DNA of 63,187 nt from contig JAFRZM010000041.1 in NCBI GenBank assembly GCA_017442585.1, positions 1-63,187 of the forward strand, given 5' to 3'. The notes below the pieces were generated by a model, which saw only the letters and a program-made list of their open reading frames with translations, did not search any database and was not told the DNA's origin. Below, one piece after another: positions 1 to 8,385 of this stretch (position 1 is the first letter of the stretch; every line of letters begins with the position of its first letter). The DNA is from Lachnospiraceae bacterium. GTDB taxonomy: Bacteria; Bacillota; Clostridia; Lachnospirales; Lachnospiraceae. Both the position numbers and the translations under genes were made by a program.

Positions 1-136
1 CAAGAATCAAGCATGAATGGCGGTTAGAGATGGCCTGATAGGGGCCGTTTCTGACCACTTTATTATAAAAATCCGCCACAAAAAGACAAAATGGTCTTGA
101 GAGCTATACGCTCAAGACCACTTTGTCTACAGTCTG
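1..136 (+). other. 3' end of an upstream transcript with stacked hairpins
   Basis: No complete gene is visible here. Frame 1 from the window edge reaches a TAG at 25-27, so this may be the tail of a truncated coding region, but only eight codons are visible. Three structures follow. A stem pairs 22-28 with 50-56 (one G-U) and has an inner GGCC/GGCC helix at 32-35/43-46. GGCGG at 19-23 can pair with CCGCC at 73-77. A long hairpin pairs 84-101 with 111-128 (7 bp, one mismatch, then 10 bp; 9-nt loop). CCGCC at 73-77 could alternatively pair with the terminator arm at 140-144. It could be a small structured RNA or only a processed 3' UTR; I do not recognise a known RNA family. Confidence 0.45.
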
Positions 137-162
137 AAAGGCGGGAGTTTCCCGCCTTTTTT
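137..162 (+). terminator. Rho-independent terminator
   Basis: Stem AAAGGCGGGA (137-146) pairs with TCCCGCCTTT (150-159) around a 3-nt loop and runs into a T tract ending at 162. It ends the transcript entering from the left, upstream of the promoter for the RpiR-type regulator. Confidence 0.9.
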
Positions 163-172
163 ATTACACTTC

Positions 173-201
173 TTGAGAGATTTAACAATTTATGCTAAAA
201 T
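173..201 (+). promoter_or_regulatory. Sigma-A-type promoter for the RpiR regulator
   Basis: TTGAGA at 173-178, a 17-nt spacer and TAAAAT at 196-201. It lies 11 nt after the terminator tract and about 30 nt before the first gene, so the downstream genes probably form a new transcription unit. Confidence 0.7.
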
Positions 202-233
202 TAATTGATTTTTACTTTTAGGAAAGATGCAAT

Positions 234-1145
234 ATGGCTTACAAAAACGATCTTTTAACCAAAATTAATACGAACTATGCGAAGTTTTCGAAGGGACAGC
301 GTATTCTTGCAAGGTTTATCACTGAAGAATATGACAAAGCTGTCTTTTTGACTGCTGCAAAGCTTGGAGAAGCAGTAGGTGTCAGCGAATCCACTGTTGT
401 ACGTTTCGCAGGGACCTTAGGATATAAAGGGTTTCCTGAATTTCAAAAAGCTTTGGAAGAACTTGTTTTAGTCAAACTCAACCAAAAAGATAAGCAGGAA
501 GTAACTTTCGGTAAGATTGATAAAGATAATGTATTGCAGTCGGTTCTTACAACGGATATGGAACGTATTAAAGAAACGCTTTCCGAAACTGATGAAACCA
601 ATTTTAATATTGCACAGGATCTTTTATGTAAAGCAAGGACAATTTATGTAATCGGTCTAAGATCTTGTGAGATTCTTTCGGATTTTTTGAGCTTTTACCT
701 GAATTTAATGTTCCCGGATGTTCGTCAGATAAAGACTACATCTGTAAGCGAAATTTTTGAGCAGATGGTACATATTTCAAAAGACGATGTTATTGTCGGC
801 ATAAGTTTTCCGCGATATTCAATGCGTACTTTAAAAGCGCTTGAATTTGCCAATATGAGACAGGCAAAGATTATAACGATATCAGATTCGATTCACTCGC
901 CTTTAAATCTTTATTCATCGTGTAACTTAGTTGCCAGGAGCAATATGGCATCCTTTGTGGATTCGTTGGTTGCTCCGTTATCACTTATAAATGCATTGAT
1001 ACTTTCGTTATCAATCAAAAAACAAAACGGACTCACTGATACATTAAATGAACTCGAAGATATCTGGAACGATTACCAGGTTTATGATAATGATGAGATT
1101 GATCATTATTATGATAAAGACATAAGAAGATATAATAAACCATAA
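234..1145 (+). CDS. MurR/RpiR family transcriptional regulator
   Basis: A 303-residue DNA-binding regulator of the RpiR family. An N-terminal helix-turn-helix (about residues 1-77, containing VSESTVVRFAGTLGYKGF) is followed by a SIS sugar-phosphate binding domain (about 110-250, with VIGLRSCEILSDFL and VIVGISFPRYS). Family members sense phosphosugars and control sugar or amino-sugar catabolism; the ligand here cannot be read. AGGAAAG at 221-227 is the ribosome binding site. The stop is 2 nt before the flavoprotein gene, so the two are probably cotranscribed. No sugar-catabolic gene is adjacent, so the target is likely elsewhere. Confidence 0.88.
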   Translation: MAYKNDLLTKINTNYAKFSKGQRILARFITEEYDKAVFLTAAKLGEAVGVSESTVVRFAGTLGYKGFPEFQKALEELVLVKLNQKDKQEVTFGKIDKDNVLQSVLTTDMERIKETLSETDETNFNIAQDLLCKARTIYVIGLRSCEILSDFLSFYLNLMFPDVRQIKTTSVSEIFEQMVHISKDDVIVGISFPRYSMRTLKALEFANMRQAKIITISDSIHSPLNLYSSCNLVARSNMASFVDSLVAPLSLINALILSLSIKKQNGLTDTLNELEDIWNDYQVYDNDEIDHYYDKDIRRYNKP

Positions 1146-1147
1146 TC

Positions 1148-2377
1148 ATGAAAAAAGTAATAGTTATTGGTGGCGGAGCCGCCGGAATGATGGCCGCATT
1201 AATAAGCGCCAGAGCCGGAAACACCGTCACACTTATTGAAAAAAATGAAAAACTCGGAAAAAAGATATATATTACAGGAAAAGGGCGCTGTAATTTGACC
1301 AACACCTGTGATAAAGACGATCTTTTTAAGAATGTAGTGCATAACTCCAAGTTTATGTATTCGGCTTTTAATGCTTTTGATAATATCAAAACTGTAGATT
1401 TTTTTGAATCATTAGGTTTAAAAACAAAAACCGAACGCGGAAGCAGAGTTTTCCCTGTGTCGGATCATTCGTCCGATGTAATTAAAGTCTTGCAACAGGC
1501 TTTAATTGACGAAAACGTTGATGTAAAGCTTAACACAAAGGTTTTATCGCTTATAGTAAACGATTCAATCGCTACGGGCATTAAAACCGATAAAGGTGTT
1601 TTTAAAGCAGACAAGATAATTCTTGCTACAGGCGGAATATCATATCCGACCACAGGAAGTACGGGGGACGGTATAAGATTTGCAAAAGACTGTAATCATG
1701 ATATAAAAGAACTCATACCATCACTTGTTCCGTTTAATGTAAAAGAAGAGTATGTGTCAGAACTTATGGGCTTATCCCTTAAAAACGTTGAGATAAGCAT
1801 ATTTAACAGCAAGAAAAAGCTATTGTATAAAAACTTCGGAGAAATGCTTTTTACTCACTTTGGATTAAGCGGTCCGATAGTGATTTCTGCGTCTGCCGTT
1901 GTTAATGATAAAATTAAAGATGAAAACTTATATCTTTATATTGATTTAAAGCCAGCTATAAGCAAGGAAGAGCTTGATTCAAGACTTATAAAAGAGTTTG
2001 ACGAGAACAAAAACAAACTCTTTGCAAATGCAGTGACATCACTTTTCCCCGGAAAGCTTACACCTGTAATGGTCAAGCTTTCAGGCATCGATCCGCAAAA
2101 AAAAGTATGTGAAGTTACCAAGAAAGAACGTACAGATTTTGTATATCTTATAAAGCACATGCCATTTACATTGACTTCGTTACGTGATTTTAATGAGGCA
2201 ATTGTAACAAGAGGCGGCGTGTCAGTTAAAGATATAAATCCAAAGACGATGGAATCAAAGAAAATCAAGAACCTATTCTTTGCCGGTGAAATGATTGATG
2301 TTGATGCTTTTACCGGAGGATTTAATCTTCAGGTAGCCTGGTCAACCGGTTATGTTGCCGGAAGCGAAATTGAATAA
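1148..2377 (+). CDS. BaiN/HI0933-like NAD(P)/FAD-dependent oxidoreductase
   Basis: A 409-residue flavoprotein of the HI0933/BaiN (YhiN) family. It has an N-terminal Rossmann FAD motif (GGGAAGMMAA, about residues 8-17), the family signature GKGRCNLTNT near residue 44, and a C-terminal FAD-contact segment LFFAGEMIDVDAFTGGFN. Most members have no firm substrate; a few reduce bile-acid intermediates, which cannot be assigned from sequence alone. It starts 2 nt after the regulator stop and ends 24 nt before cmk, so it is probably translated from the same transcript. Confidence 0.85.
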   Translation: MKKVIVIGGGAAGMMAALISARAGNTVTLIEKNEKLGKKIYITGKGRCNLTNTCDKDDLFKNVVHNSKFMYSAFNAFDNIKTVDFFESLGLKTKTERGSRVFPVSDHSSDVIKVLQQALIDENVDVKLNTKVLSLIVNDSIATGIKTDKGVFKADKIILATGGISYPTTGSTGDGIRFAKDCNHDIKELIPSLVPFNVKEEYVSELMGLSLKNVEISIFNSKKKLLYKNFGEMLFTHFGLSGPIVISASAVVNDKIKDENLYLYIDLKPAISKEELDSRLIKEFDENKNKLFANAVTSLFPGKLTPVMVKLSGIDPQKKVCEVTKKERTDFVYLIKHMPFTLTSLRDFNEAIVTRGGVSVKDINPKTMESKKIKNLFFAGEMIDVDAFTGGFNLQVAWSTGYVAGSEIE

Positions 2378-2401
2378 AATTACGACATGGAGGGATATGA
2401 A

Positions 2402-3058
2402 ATGAGTTATAATATTGCAATTGACGGACCTGCAGGAGCAGGCAAAAGCACAATCGCCAAAAAGCTTGCCAAGGATCTTTCGTTTGTATATGTTGACACA
2501 GGCGCAATGTATCGCGCTTTAGCTATATTCTTTATTAGAAAAGGGTTTGCTGCCGAAGATGAATCAGGCATTTCCGATGCAGTAAAAGACGCAAATGTAT
2601 CCATTGAATATGTAAACGGCGAACAACAGGTAATATTAAACGGTGAAAACGTAACACCTATACTTCGTACGGAAGAAGTCGGAAATATGGCTTCGGCCTC
2701 AAGCGTATATAAGGCTGTAAGAGCACATTTACTTGAACTTCAGCGTAGTCTTGCCGCTTCAAAAGATGTTATAATGGACGGTCGTGACATTGGTACATGC
2801 ATTTTACCAAATGCAGACCTTAAAATCTTCTTAACAGCAACAAGTGCAGAACGTGCAAGAAGAAGATGTGAAGAATTAAAGCAAAAAGGTGAAAATGCCG
2901 ATTACGAGAAGATAAAAAAAGATATAGAAGAGCGTGACTATCGTGATTCACACAGAGAAATAGCGCCTTTAAAACAGGCAGAAGATGCAATATATCTTGA
3001 TTCTTCGGATCTTAACATAGATGAAGTCGTTGAAAGGATTAAATCATATATTAAATGA
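2402..3058 (+). CDS. cmk: Cytidylate kinase
   Basis: A 218-residue (d)CMP kinase transferring phosphate from ATP to CMP/dCMP in pyrimidine nucleotide synthesis. P-loop GPAGAGKST is at the N-terminus, followed by VDTGAMYRAL, MDGRDIGTCILP and the LID-type RARRRCEELK segment. I chose ATG 2402 over an in-frame ATG at 2387 because GGAGGG at 2389-2394 serves 2402 with normal spacing and the upstream ATG lies within that site. The stop overlaps the ispH start, as in the common Firmicute order cmk-ispH-rpsA. Confidence 0.95.
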   Translation: MSYNIAIDGPAGAGKSTIAKKLAKDLSFVYVDTGAMYRALAIFFIRKGFAAEDESGISDAVKDANVSIEYVNGEQQVILNGENVTPILRTEEVGNMASASSVYKAVRAHLLELQRSLAASKDVIMDGRDIGTCILPNADLKIFLTATSAERARRRCEELKQKGENADYEKIKKDIEERDYRDSHREIAPLKQAEDAIYLDSSDLNIDEVVERIKSYIK

Positions 3059-3903
3059 TGATAGTAACTGTAGCTAAAACAGCCGGATTTTGCTTTGGAG
3101 TAAAGCATGCCGTAGATGTCGCATATAAACTTTCGGAAGATAATGAAACACCTATATACACATACGGTCCTTTAATTCATAATGAAGAAGTAATAAAAGA
3201 GCTTTTAGAAAGAGGCGTAAAAGAAGTTGATGATATCAATCTTTTTCCTCAATTACCTAAAGGTAAAGTTATAATCAGATCGCACGGGGTATCCAAAGCA
3301 GAAGAAGACGAGATTATATCAAGCGGACATGAGATTGTGGATGCAACTTGCCCGAATGTCAAAAAGATACATAAAATTGTTTTAGAACACTCAACCAATA
3401 ATGAAACAATTGTTATAATCGGTGATAAAACACACCCTGAGGTCAAAGGAATCCTAGGATGGTGTGTTGGCAAAAAGGCTGTAATTCTGGGCTCTTTAGA
3501 AGATGCAAATGTATTTAATGATGAAAATGATGAAAAAATACTGATTGTATCTCAAACAACATTTAATCAGAATAAATTTAAACAAATTGTTGAAATTGTA
3601 TTGAAAAAAAGGTATGATATTAATGTTATTAATACTATCTGTAATGCTACCAGGGAGCGACAGGACGAAGCCGCGTCTTTAGCCGAAAGTAACGACGCAA
3701 TGATTGTTATCGGAAGCAAGACCAGCTCTAATACGCAGAAGCTATACGAGATATGTAGTAGTAAATGCAAGAATACTTACTATATACAAACTGTCAACGA
3801 TCTTGACCTATCAAACGATCAAGACATTCATTCTGTAGGTATTACCGCAGGGGCATCAACCCCAAACAAATTAATCGAGGAGGTTCAAAAGAATGTCAAA
3901 TAA
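3055..3903 (+). CDS. ispH: 4-hydroxy-3-methylbut-2-enyl diphosphate reductase
   Basis: A 282-residue Fe-S enzyme for the last step of the MEP isoprenoid pathway, reducing HMBPP to IPP and DMAPP. The three cluster cysteines are visible in GFCFGVKHA (near residue 13), DATCPNV (near 98) and TICNATRERQ (near 198), with active-site segments SHGVSK and GITAGASTP. Length matches stand-alone IspH. The start (ATG 3055, or ATG 3058 one codon later) overlaps the cmk stop, implying coupling. Its 3' end overlaps the S1-domain gene by 11 nt in another frame; in many Clostridia these two are a single fused protein. Confidence 0.95.
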   Translation: MMIVTVAKTAGFCFGVKHAVDVAYKLSEDNETPIYTYGPLIHNEEVIKELLERGVKEVDDINLFPQLPKGKVIIRSHGVSKAEEDEIISSGHEIVDATCPNVKKIHKIVLEHSTNNETIVIIGDKTHPEVKGILGWCVGKKAVILGSLEDANVFNDENDEKILIVSQTTFNQNKFKQIVEIVLKKRYDINVINTICNATRERQDEAASLAESNDAMIVIGSKTSSNTQKLYEICSSKCKNTYYIQTVNDLDLSNDQDIHSVGITAGASTPNKLIEEVQKNVK

Positions 3904-4969
3904 TGACTTTGAACAAATGCTGGAAGAATCATTTAAAACTATAAAGAATGGAGACGTCGTTGAAGGTACAGTCATTGGTGTAAAGCCAGACGAGATGACA
4001 GTTAATATCGGTTACAAGCATGACGGTATACTTACTCGTAATGAGTATTCCAATGAACCTACCGATCTTACAACAGTCGCAAAAGAAGGCGACAAGATTA
4101 CAGTAATGGTTGTTAAGATCAATGACGGCGAAGGCAATGTAATCCTTTCTTATAAGAGATTAAAAGCTGACGCTTCAAACGAGAAGCTTGCTGCAGCATT
4201 TGAAAATCATGAAGTACTTAAAGCGCGTGTATGCGAGATCTTAAAGGGTGGTATTTCGGTTAACATCGACGAAGCAAAGGTATTCATACCTGCAAGTCTT
4301 GTTTCCGATGCATTCGAAAAGGATCTTTCAAAATACAAAGATCAGGAAATCGAATTCGTTATTACAGAATTCAATCCTAAGCGTCACAGAATTATCGGTG
4401 ACAGAAAGCAGCTTGTAGTTGCAAAGAAGGAAAAGGCTCAGTCAGAACTTTTAGATCGCATCAAAGAAGGCGATGTTATCGAAGGAACAATCAAGAATGT
4501 TACAGACTTCGGTGCATTCGTTGATCTTGGCGGAGCAGACGGACTTCTTCATATTTCCGAAATGTCATGGGGCAGAATTGACAGCCCGAAGAAGTTCTTC
4601 AAGCCTGAAGATAAGGTTAGAGTATTCGTTAAGGCTATTAAGGGTACAAAGATTGCTCTTTCAAGAAAGTTTGAAGACGAGAATCCTTGGAAAGATGCAA
4701 CAACAAAGTATGCTGTTGGTAACATTGTAAAGGGTCATGTAGCACGCCTTACAGATTTTGGTGCTTTCGTTGAACTTGCAGAAGGCGTTGATGCATTATT
4801 ACATGTATCACAGATTTCTAAAGAGCACATTGAGAAGCCGGGTGATGTATTAAAGATTGGCGATGAAGTAGAAGCAAAGATCGTTGACTTTAATGAGCAG
4901 GATAAGAAGATAAGTTTAAGTATTAAAGCTTTAAGCGAGTCTGAAGAACCTAAGGCTTCAGAAGAGTAA
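3893..4969 (+). CDS. S1 RNA-binding domain protein (RpsA-like)
   Basis: A 358-residue protein of four S1 OB-fold repeats, at about residues 17-83, 100-170, 187-256 and 272-345. The last two carry the typical signatures VTDFGAFVDLGGADGLLHIS and LTDFGAFVELAEGVDALLHV. It is likely a ribosome-associated mRNA-binding protein like the four- to five-domain S1 homologues of Firmicutes, which are shorter than the six-domain proteobacterial S1. GGAGG at 3879-3883, inside ispH, serves ATG 3893. It could instead act in general RNA binding, as for YpfD-type proteins. Confidence 0.9.
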   Translation: MSNNDFEQMLEESFKTIKNGDVVEGTVIGVKPDEMTVNIGYKHDGILTRNEYSNEPTDLTTVAKEGDKITVMVVKINDGEGNVILSYKRLKADASNEKLAAAFENHEVLKARVCEILKGGISVNIDEAKVFIPASLVSDAFEKDLSKYKDQEIEFVITEFNPKRHRIIGDRKQLVVAKKEKAQSELLDRIKEGDVIEGTIKNVTDFGAFVDLGGADGLLHISEMSWGRIDSPKKFFKPEDKVRVFVKAIKGTKIALSRKFEDENPWKDATTKYAVGNIVKGHVARLTDFGAFVELAEGVDALLHVSQISKEHIEKPGDVLKIGDEVEAKIVDFNEQDKKISLSIKALSESEEPKASEE

Positions 4970-4997
4970 GCAGACAAACAGTAAATGAGGTGAACAC

Positions 4998-5783
4998 ATG
5001 CCAGTTCTTGAAGGTTACGAGAAGTTTAAAAGCGATGTTTACAATCTTACAAAGATTGATCTTAACGCTTACAAAGAGAAGCAGATGAAAAGGCGTATTG
5101 ATACGCTGATTGGTAAGAATATGTGTAACACATACGATCAATATGTTACATTAATTCGCGAAAACAAAGACCGCTTTGAGGAATTTGTTAATTTTCTTAC
5201 GATAAATGTATCTGAGTTCTATCGTAACCCGGAACAGTGGGACATTCTTCATAAAGAAGTATTTCCTAACTTAATCTCTAAATACGGCCAAAATCTTAAG
5301 ATTTGGAGCGCTGCCTGTTCAACAGGTGACGAACCGTATTCATTGGTTATGGCATTGTCCAGACATTTGCCGTTAGAAAAGATAAAAATATATGCAACTG
5401 ACATAGATAAGCAGGTTATTGCAAAAGCTAAGGTTGGACTTTATTCAGCAAAGAGCATTGCAAACGTACCTGAAGATCTGAAGAAAAAGTTTTTCACTGA
5501 AATTGGTGGCTCCTACCAGATCTCTGACGCGATCAAGCAGAGAGTTGAGTTTAAGGAACATAATCTTTTAAAAGATCCTTACCCGACAGGCTATCATTTA
5601 ATCGTTTGTAGAAACGTATTGATTTATTTCACTGAAGAAGCAAAGGAAGAAGTTTACGCCAAGTTTAACCAAGCGTTAGCTCCTGGCGGAACATTATTTA
5701 TCGGCTCAACAGAGCAGATCATCAATTATCGCGAATTAAATTATGATCGCTCCAAGTCTTTCTTCTTCATCAAGCGCGTATAA
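4998..5783 (+). CDS. cheR: CheR-type chemotaxis protein methyltransferase
   Basis: A 261-residue SAM-dependent methyltransferase that methylates glutamates on chemoreceptors. It has an N-terminal all-alpha CheR domain (about 5-60), the SAM motif IWSAACSTGDEPYSL and the C-terminal motif CRNVLIYF. GAGGTG 11 nt upstream of ATG 4998 supports the start. No other chemotaxis gene is adjacent, so it acts in trans with receptors encoded elsewhere. A 12-bp terminator follows. Confidence 0.93.
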   Translation: MPVLEGYEKFKSDVYNLTKIDLNAYKEKQMKRRIDTLIGKNMCNTYDQYVTLIRENKDRFEEFVNFLTINVSEFYRNPEQWDILHKEVFPNLISKYGQNLKIWSAACSTGDEPYSLVMALSRHLPLEKIKIYATDIDKQVIAKAKVGLYSAKSIANVPEDLKKKFFTEIGGSYQISDAIKQRVEFKEHNLLKDPYPTGYHLIVCRNVLIYFTEEAKEEVYAKFNQALAPGGTLFIGSTEQIINYRELNYDRSKSFFFIKRV

Positions 5784-5841
5784 TTTTTTGAATTTTTAAT
5801 TGAAAATGTCTACTTATGTACTGTAGATCAAATAAGTTTTG

Positions 5842-5875
5842 AAAGGTCGAACCGAATAGGTTCGACCTTTTGCTT
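5842..5875. terminator. Terminator between cheR and the exonuclease gene
   Basis: A perfect 12-bp stem (5842-5853 with 5859-5870, 5-nt loop) starts with AAA and ends with TTT followed by TGCTTTTG. It lies between convergent genes and could act in both directions. Confidence 0.85.
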
Positions 5876-5883
5876 TTGTGGAA

Positions 5884-6900
5884 TCATTTTGTTTTTAAAA
5901 ACATCAGAGCTGTTTCAACGTACTTCTTCATAGATACGGAATCATTTATAATATCATTTGAGGCATTGAATTTTGAATAACAGTTTGAATATGTCGCTTT
6001 TTCCTTTGAATCTTTGTCTACGAATGTTGCCATTTCCTTTAGTATTGCCATATCTTCGTTTTTTAGATATACATAGTTTTTAATATCTAAATGAGGATAT
6101 TTACAAAGCCCGTTTTCTATAGGTGTTGATATTACAAGATTATCATCTTCGACATACAAAGATATATATTCTTTTCTGTATCGAATAGATGTCGGAAGAG
6201 TATATCTTAGTTTGCAGCGAATTATTAGTTCTGTTACTTCGTTTCCGTAATAATCTTTTGAAGTTACAGTTTCCGTTTTTTTAAATTCAAAATCATTGGT
6301 AAGTGCATTAAAATACTTAGTTATTGAAATCAGTTTAATCATTCCAAGCACGTCTTCATAATTATGTAACAGCAGCAGATGTTCATCAGCTTTTTCTTTT
6401 GTCTTTTCGAAATTAAAGAATACATTTATAAGCTCACCGCCGGAATATTGATCATATCTATCGATTTTTAAAAAATCTTCAATTGTCTTTTGCTTTAAAT
6501 TTGCAAGTGAGAGTATATTTTTATATGGTTTGATTTCTTTATATATATCGTATGAATTTAAAAACATATCTTTTGAATCAATGTTAAATTTCTTGGCTTT
6601 TTCCAATAAGTAGGGTATATCAAATTGGTCACCGTTGAAGCTGATATATTTATCGGTTCCCGAAGCATACTCAAAGAAAGAGGTGAGAAGGACTTCTTCC
6701 TCAGTACGGTTTTCTGCAAGATACTGAACAATATTTATATATTCGCCTTTCTTCAAAGCACATCCGACCAGGTATAGATATGAACTTCTTGCCGAAAAGC
6801 CCGTTGTTTCGATATCAAAAAACAGCGCATTGTCCGGAATAATTGGAGGCTCAACAAAAGGTATTTTGTTAACCGGTATTTCATTTTGAATTATTTTCAT
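5884..6900 (-). CDS. YprB-like ribonuclease H-like 3'-5' exonuclease
   Basis: A 338-residue protein with a DEDD-type exonuclease fold. The ExoI motif is ALFFDIETTGF (near residue 28), ExoII is SFNGDQFDIPYL (near 106), and a late acidic motif HNYEDVLGMI is near 179. B. subtilis YprB is the closest named relative I recognise; its substrate is unknown. The C-terminal 120 residues have no domain I recognise. GGAGGG a few nt before ATG 6900 supports the start. It is monocistronic, convergent with cheR and divergent from rnfC. Confidence 0.8.
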   Translation of the reverse strand: MKIIQNEIPVNKIPFVEPPIIPDNALFFDIETTGFSARSSYLYLVGCALKKGEYINIVQYLAENRTEEEVLLTSFFEYASGTDKYISFNGDQFDIPYLLEKAKKFNIDSKDMFLNSYDIYKEIKPYKNILSLANLKQKTIEDFLKIDRYDQYSGGELINVFFNFEKTKEKADEHLLLLHNYEDVLGMIKLISITKYFNALTNDFEFKKTETVTSKDYYGNEVTELIIRCKLRYTLPTSIRYRKEYISLYVEDDNLVISTPIENGLCKYPHLDIKNYVYLKNEDMAILKEMATFVDKDSKEKATYSNCYSKFNASNDIINDSVSMKKYVETALMFLKTK

Positions 6901-7050
6901 ATGCCCTCCGAAGTCTGATAAATTTATATTTTGCGTTTATTAAGATATTTTAATAACATTATATCACATTGCGAATTTATGTGTTATAATATACTTTGTA
7001 TTTTGTATTTTTTTGTATTTTGATAATCTTAATATTGAAAGGACACATAG

Positions 7051-8376
7051 ATGGGAGACTTAACATTTAAAGGTGGAGTTCATCCTTTTGAGGGAAAAGA
7101 ACTTACCAAAGACAAACCAATCAAAAAGTACCTGCCAAAGGGAGAGCTTGTATATCCGCTTTCTCAGCATATAGGTGCACCTGCAAAGCCCGTTGTAACT
7201 GTCGGAGAACATGTTAAAATTGGACAGCTTATAGCAGCAGCAGACGGCTTTATGTCCGCACCTATATATGCTTCTGTATCAGGTACGGTTAAAGCACTTA
7301 CCGAGCCACGTCTTAATGCGGTATCGGTTTATGTAAATTCTATCGTCATTGAAAACGACAACGAGTATTCTCATGTTGATTACGATGAAGTGGAAGATTG
7401 TTTCTCGCTTTCGCGTGATGAGATAATGGAAAGAATCACTCGCTCCGGTATTGTCGGAATGGGTGGTGCGGGATTTCCGTCTCATGTCAAGCTTTCTCCT
7501 AAGGAGCCTGAGAAAATAGAATATATCATTGCGGATTGTGCCGAATGTGAGCCATATCTTACATCCGATCACCGACTTATGCTTGAAGAGCCGGAAAGCC
7601 TCATTAACGGTTTACGATTAATAGTTTCGCTTTTTCCTAATGCACACGGAATTATTGCAATTGAAAATAACAAACCTGAATGTATTAAAAAAGTAAAGGA
7701 ATTAGCTGACGGTGTTGATAACATCGAAGTTAAGATTGTTGAAACCAAGTATCCTCAGGGCGGTGAGCGTCAGTTGATATTTGCCACAACCGGCAGATGC
7801 GTAAATTCAACTATGCTTCCTTCTGATGTCGGATGCATTGTTATGAATAATGCAAGTATCATGAACATGTATAAGGCTGTAAAATTTGGTCAGCCACTCA
7901 CTCATAGAATCGTTACCATTACAGGTGATGCGATTAACGATCCGAGAAACTTTGATGTGCCGCTTGGTACAGCATTTCTTGAGCTTGTTGAAGCTGCAGG
8001 CGGATTTAAAGTTGAACCCGAAAAGATTATCTGCGGCGGTCCTATGATGGGATTTGCGGTATTTAATACAGATATTCCTGTTGTAAAGACTACAAGTGCT
8101 ATGCTTTGCGTAACTAAGGACCAGATTGCAATGTATGAATCTACTGCATGTATTAACTGCGGTAAGTGCGTTGAAGTCTGTCCTTCACGTCTTGTTCCTT
8201 CACGTCTTGCAAAGCTTATGGAACATAATGACATTGATGCATTTGAGGCAATGCACGGTGCCGAATGTATGGAGTGCGGATGCTGCAACTTCATATGTCC
8301 TGCTAAAAAGCACCTTACACAGATGATTAAAACCGGTCGTCAGACTGTACTTGCAAGAAGAAGAAATAGAAAGTAG
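7051..8376 (+). CDS. rnfC: Rnf electron transport complex subunit C
   Basis: A 441-residue peripheral subunit of the ion-pumping ferredoxin:NAD+ oxidoreductase. It has an N-terminal barrel-sandwich domain, a nucleotide-binding segment with GIVGMGGAGFPSHVK, a SLBB-like region, and two [4Fe-4S] motifs near the C-terminus (CINCGKCVEVCP and CMECGCCNFICP). It is the NADH/NAD+ site of the complex. GAAAGGA precedes ATG 7051. The leader holds TATAAT at 6985-6990 without a convincing -35, and a T-rich run with repeated TTTGTATTT. First gene of a C-D-G-E-A-B operon. Confidence 0.95.
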   Translation: MGDLTFKGGVHPFEGKELTKDKPIKKYLPKGELVYPLSQHIGAPAKPVVTVGEHVKIGQLIAAADGFMSAPIYASVSGTVKALTEPRLNAVSVYVNSIVIENDNEYSHVDYDEVEDCFSLSRDEIMERITRSGIVGMGGAGFPSHVKLSPKEPEKIEYIIADCAECEPYLTSDHRLMLEEPESLINGLRLIVSLFPNAHGIIAIENNKPECIKKVKELADGVDNIEVKIVETKYPQGGERQLIFATTGRCVNSTMLPSDVGCIVMNNASIMNMYKAVKFGQPLTHRIVTITGDAINDPRNFDVPLGTAFLELVEAAGGFKVEPEKIICGGPMMGFAVFNTDIPVVKTTSAMLCVTKDQIAMYESTACINCGKCVEVCPSRLVPSRLAKLMEHNDIDAFEAMHGAECMECGCCNFICPAKKHLTQMIKTGRQTVLARRRNRK

Positions 8377-8385
8377 GAGAATAAA

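Noticed and set aside
1-160. End of tmRNA, RNase P RNA, SRP RNA or 6S RNA at the left edge
   Set aside because: Signature sequences of these RNAs (tRNA-like 3' end, P4 consensus, SRP tetraloop motif, 6S bubble) are not visible in the 160 bases available.
4473-4730. Open frame of 85 codons inside the S1-domain gene
   Set aside because: It lies within a well-supported gene in another frame, has no recognisable protein motif and no separate ribosome binding site.
6990-7035. TTTGTATTT repeats before rnfC as a CRISPR-like or regulatory repeat
   Set aside because: Units are 8-10 nt, irregular and T-rich; they look like a low-complexity leader rather than a spaced repeat array.
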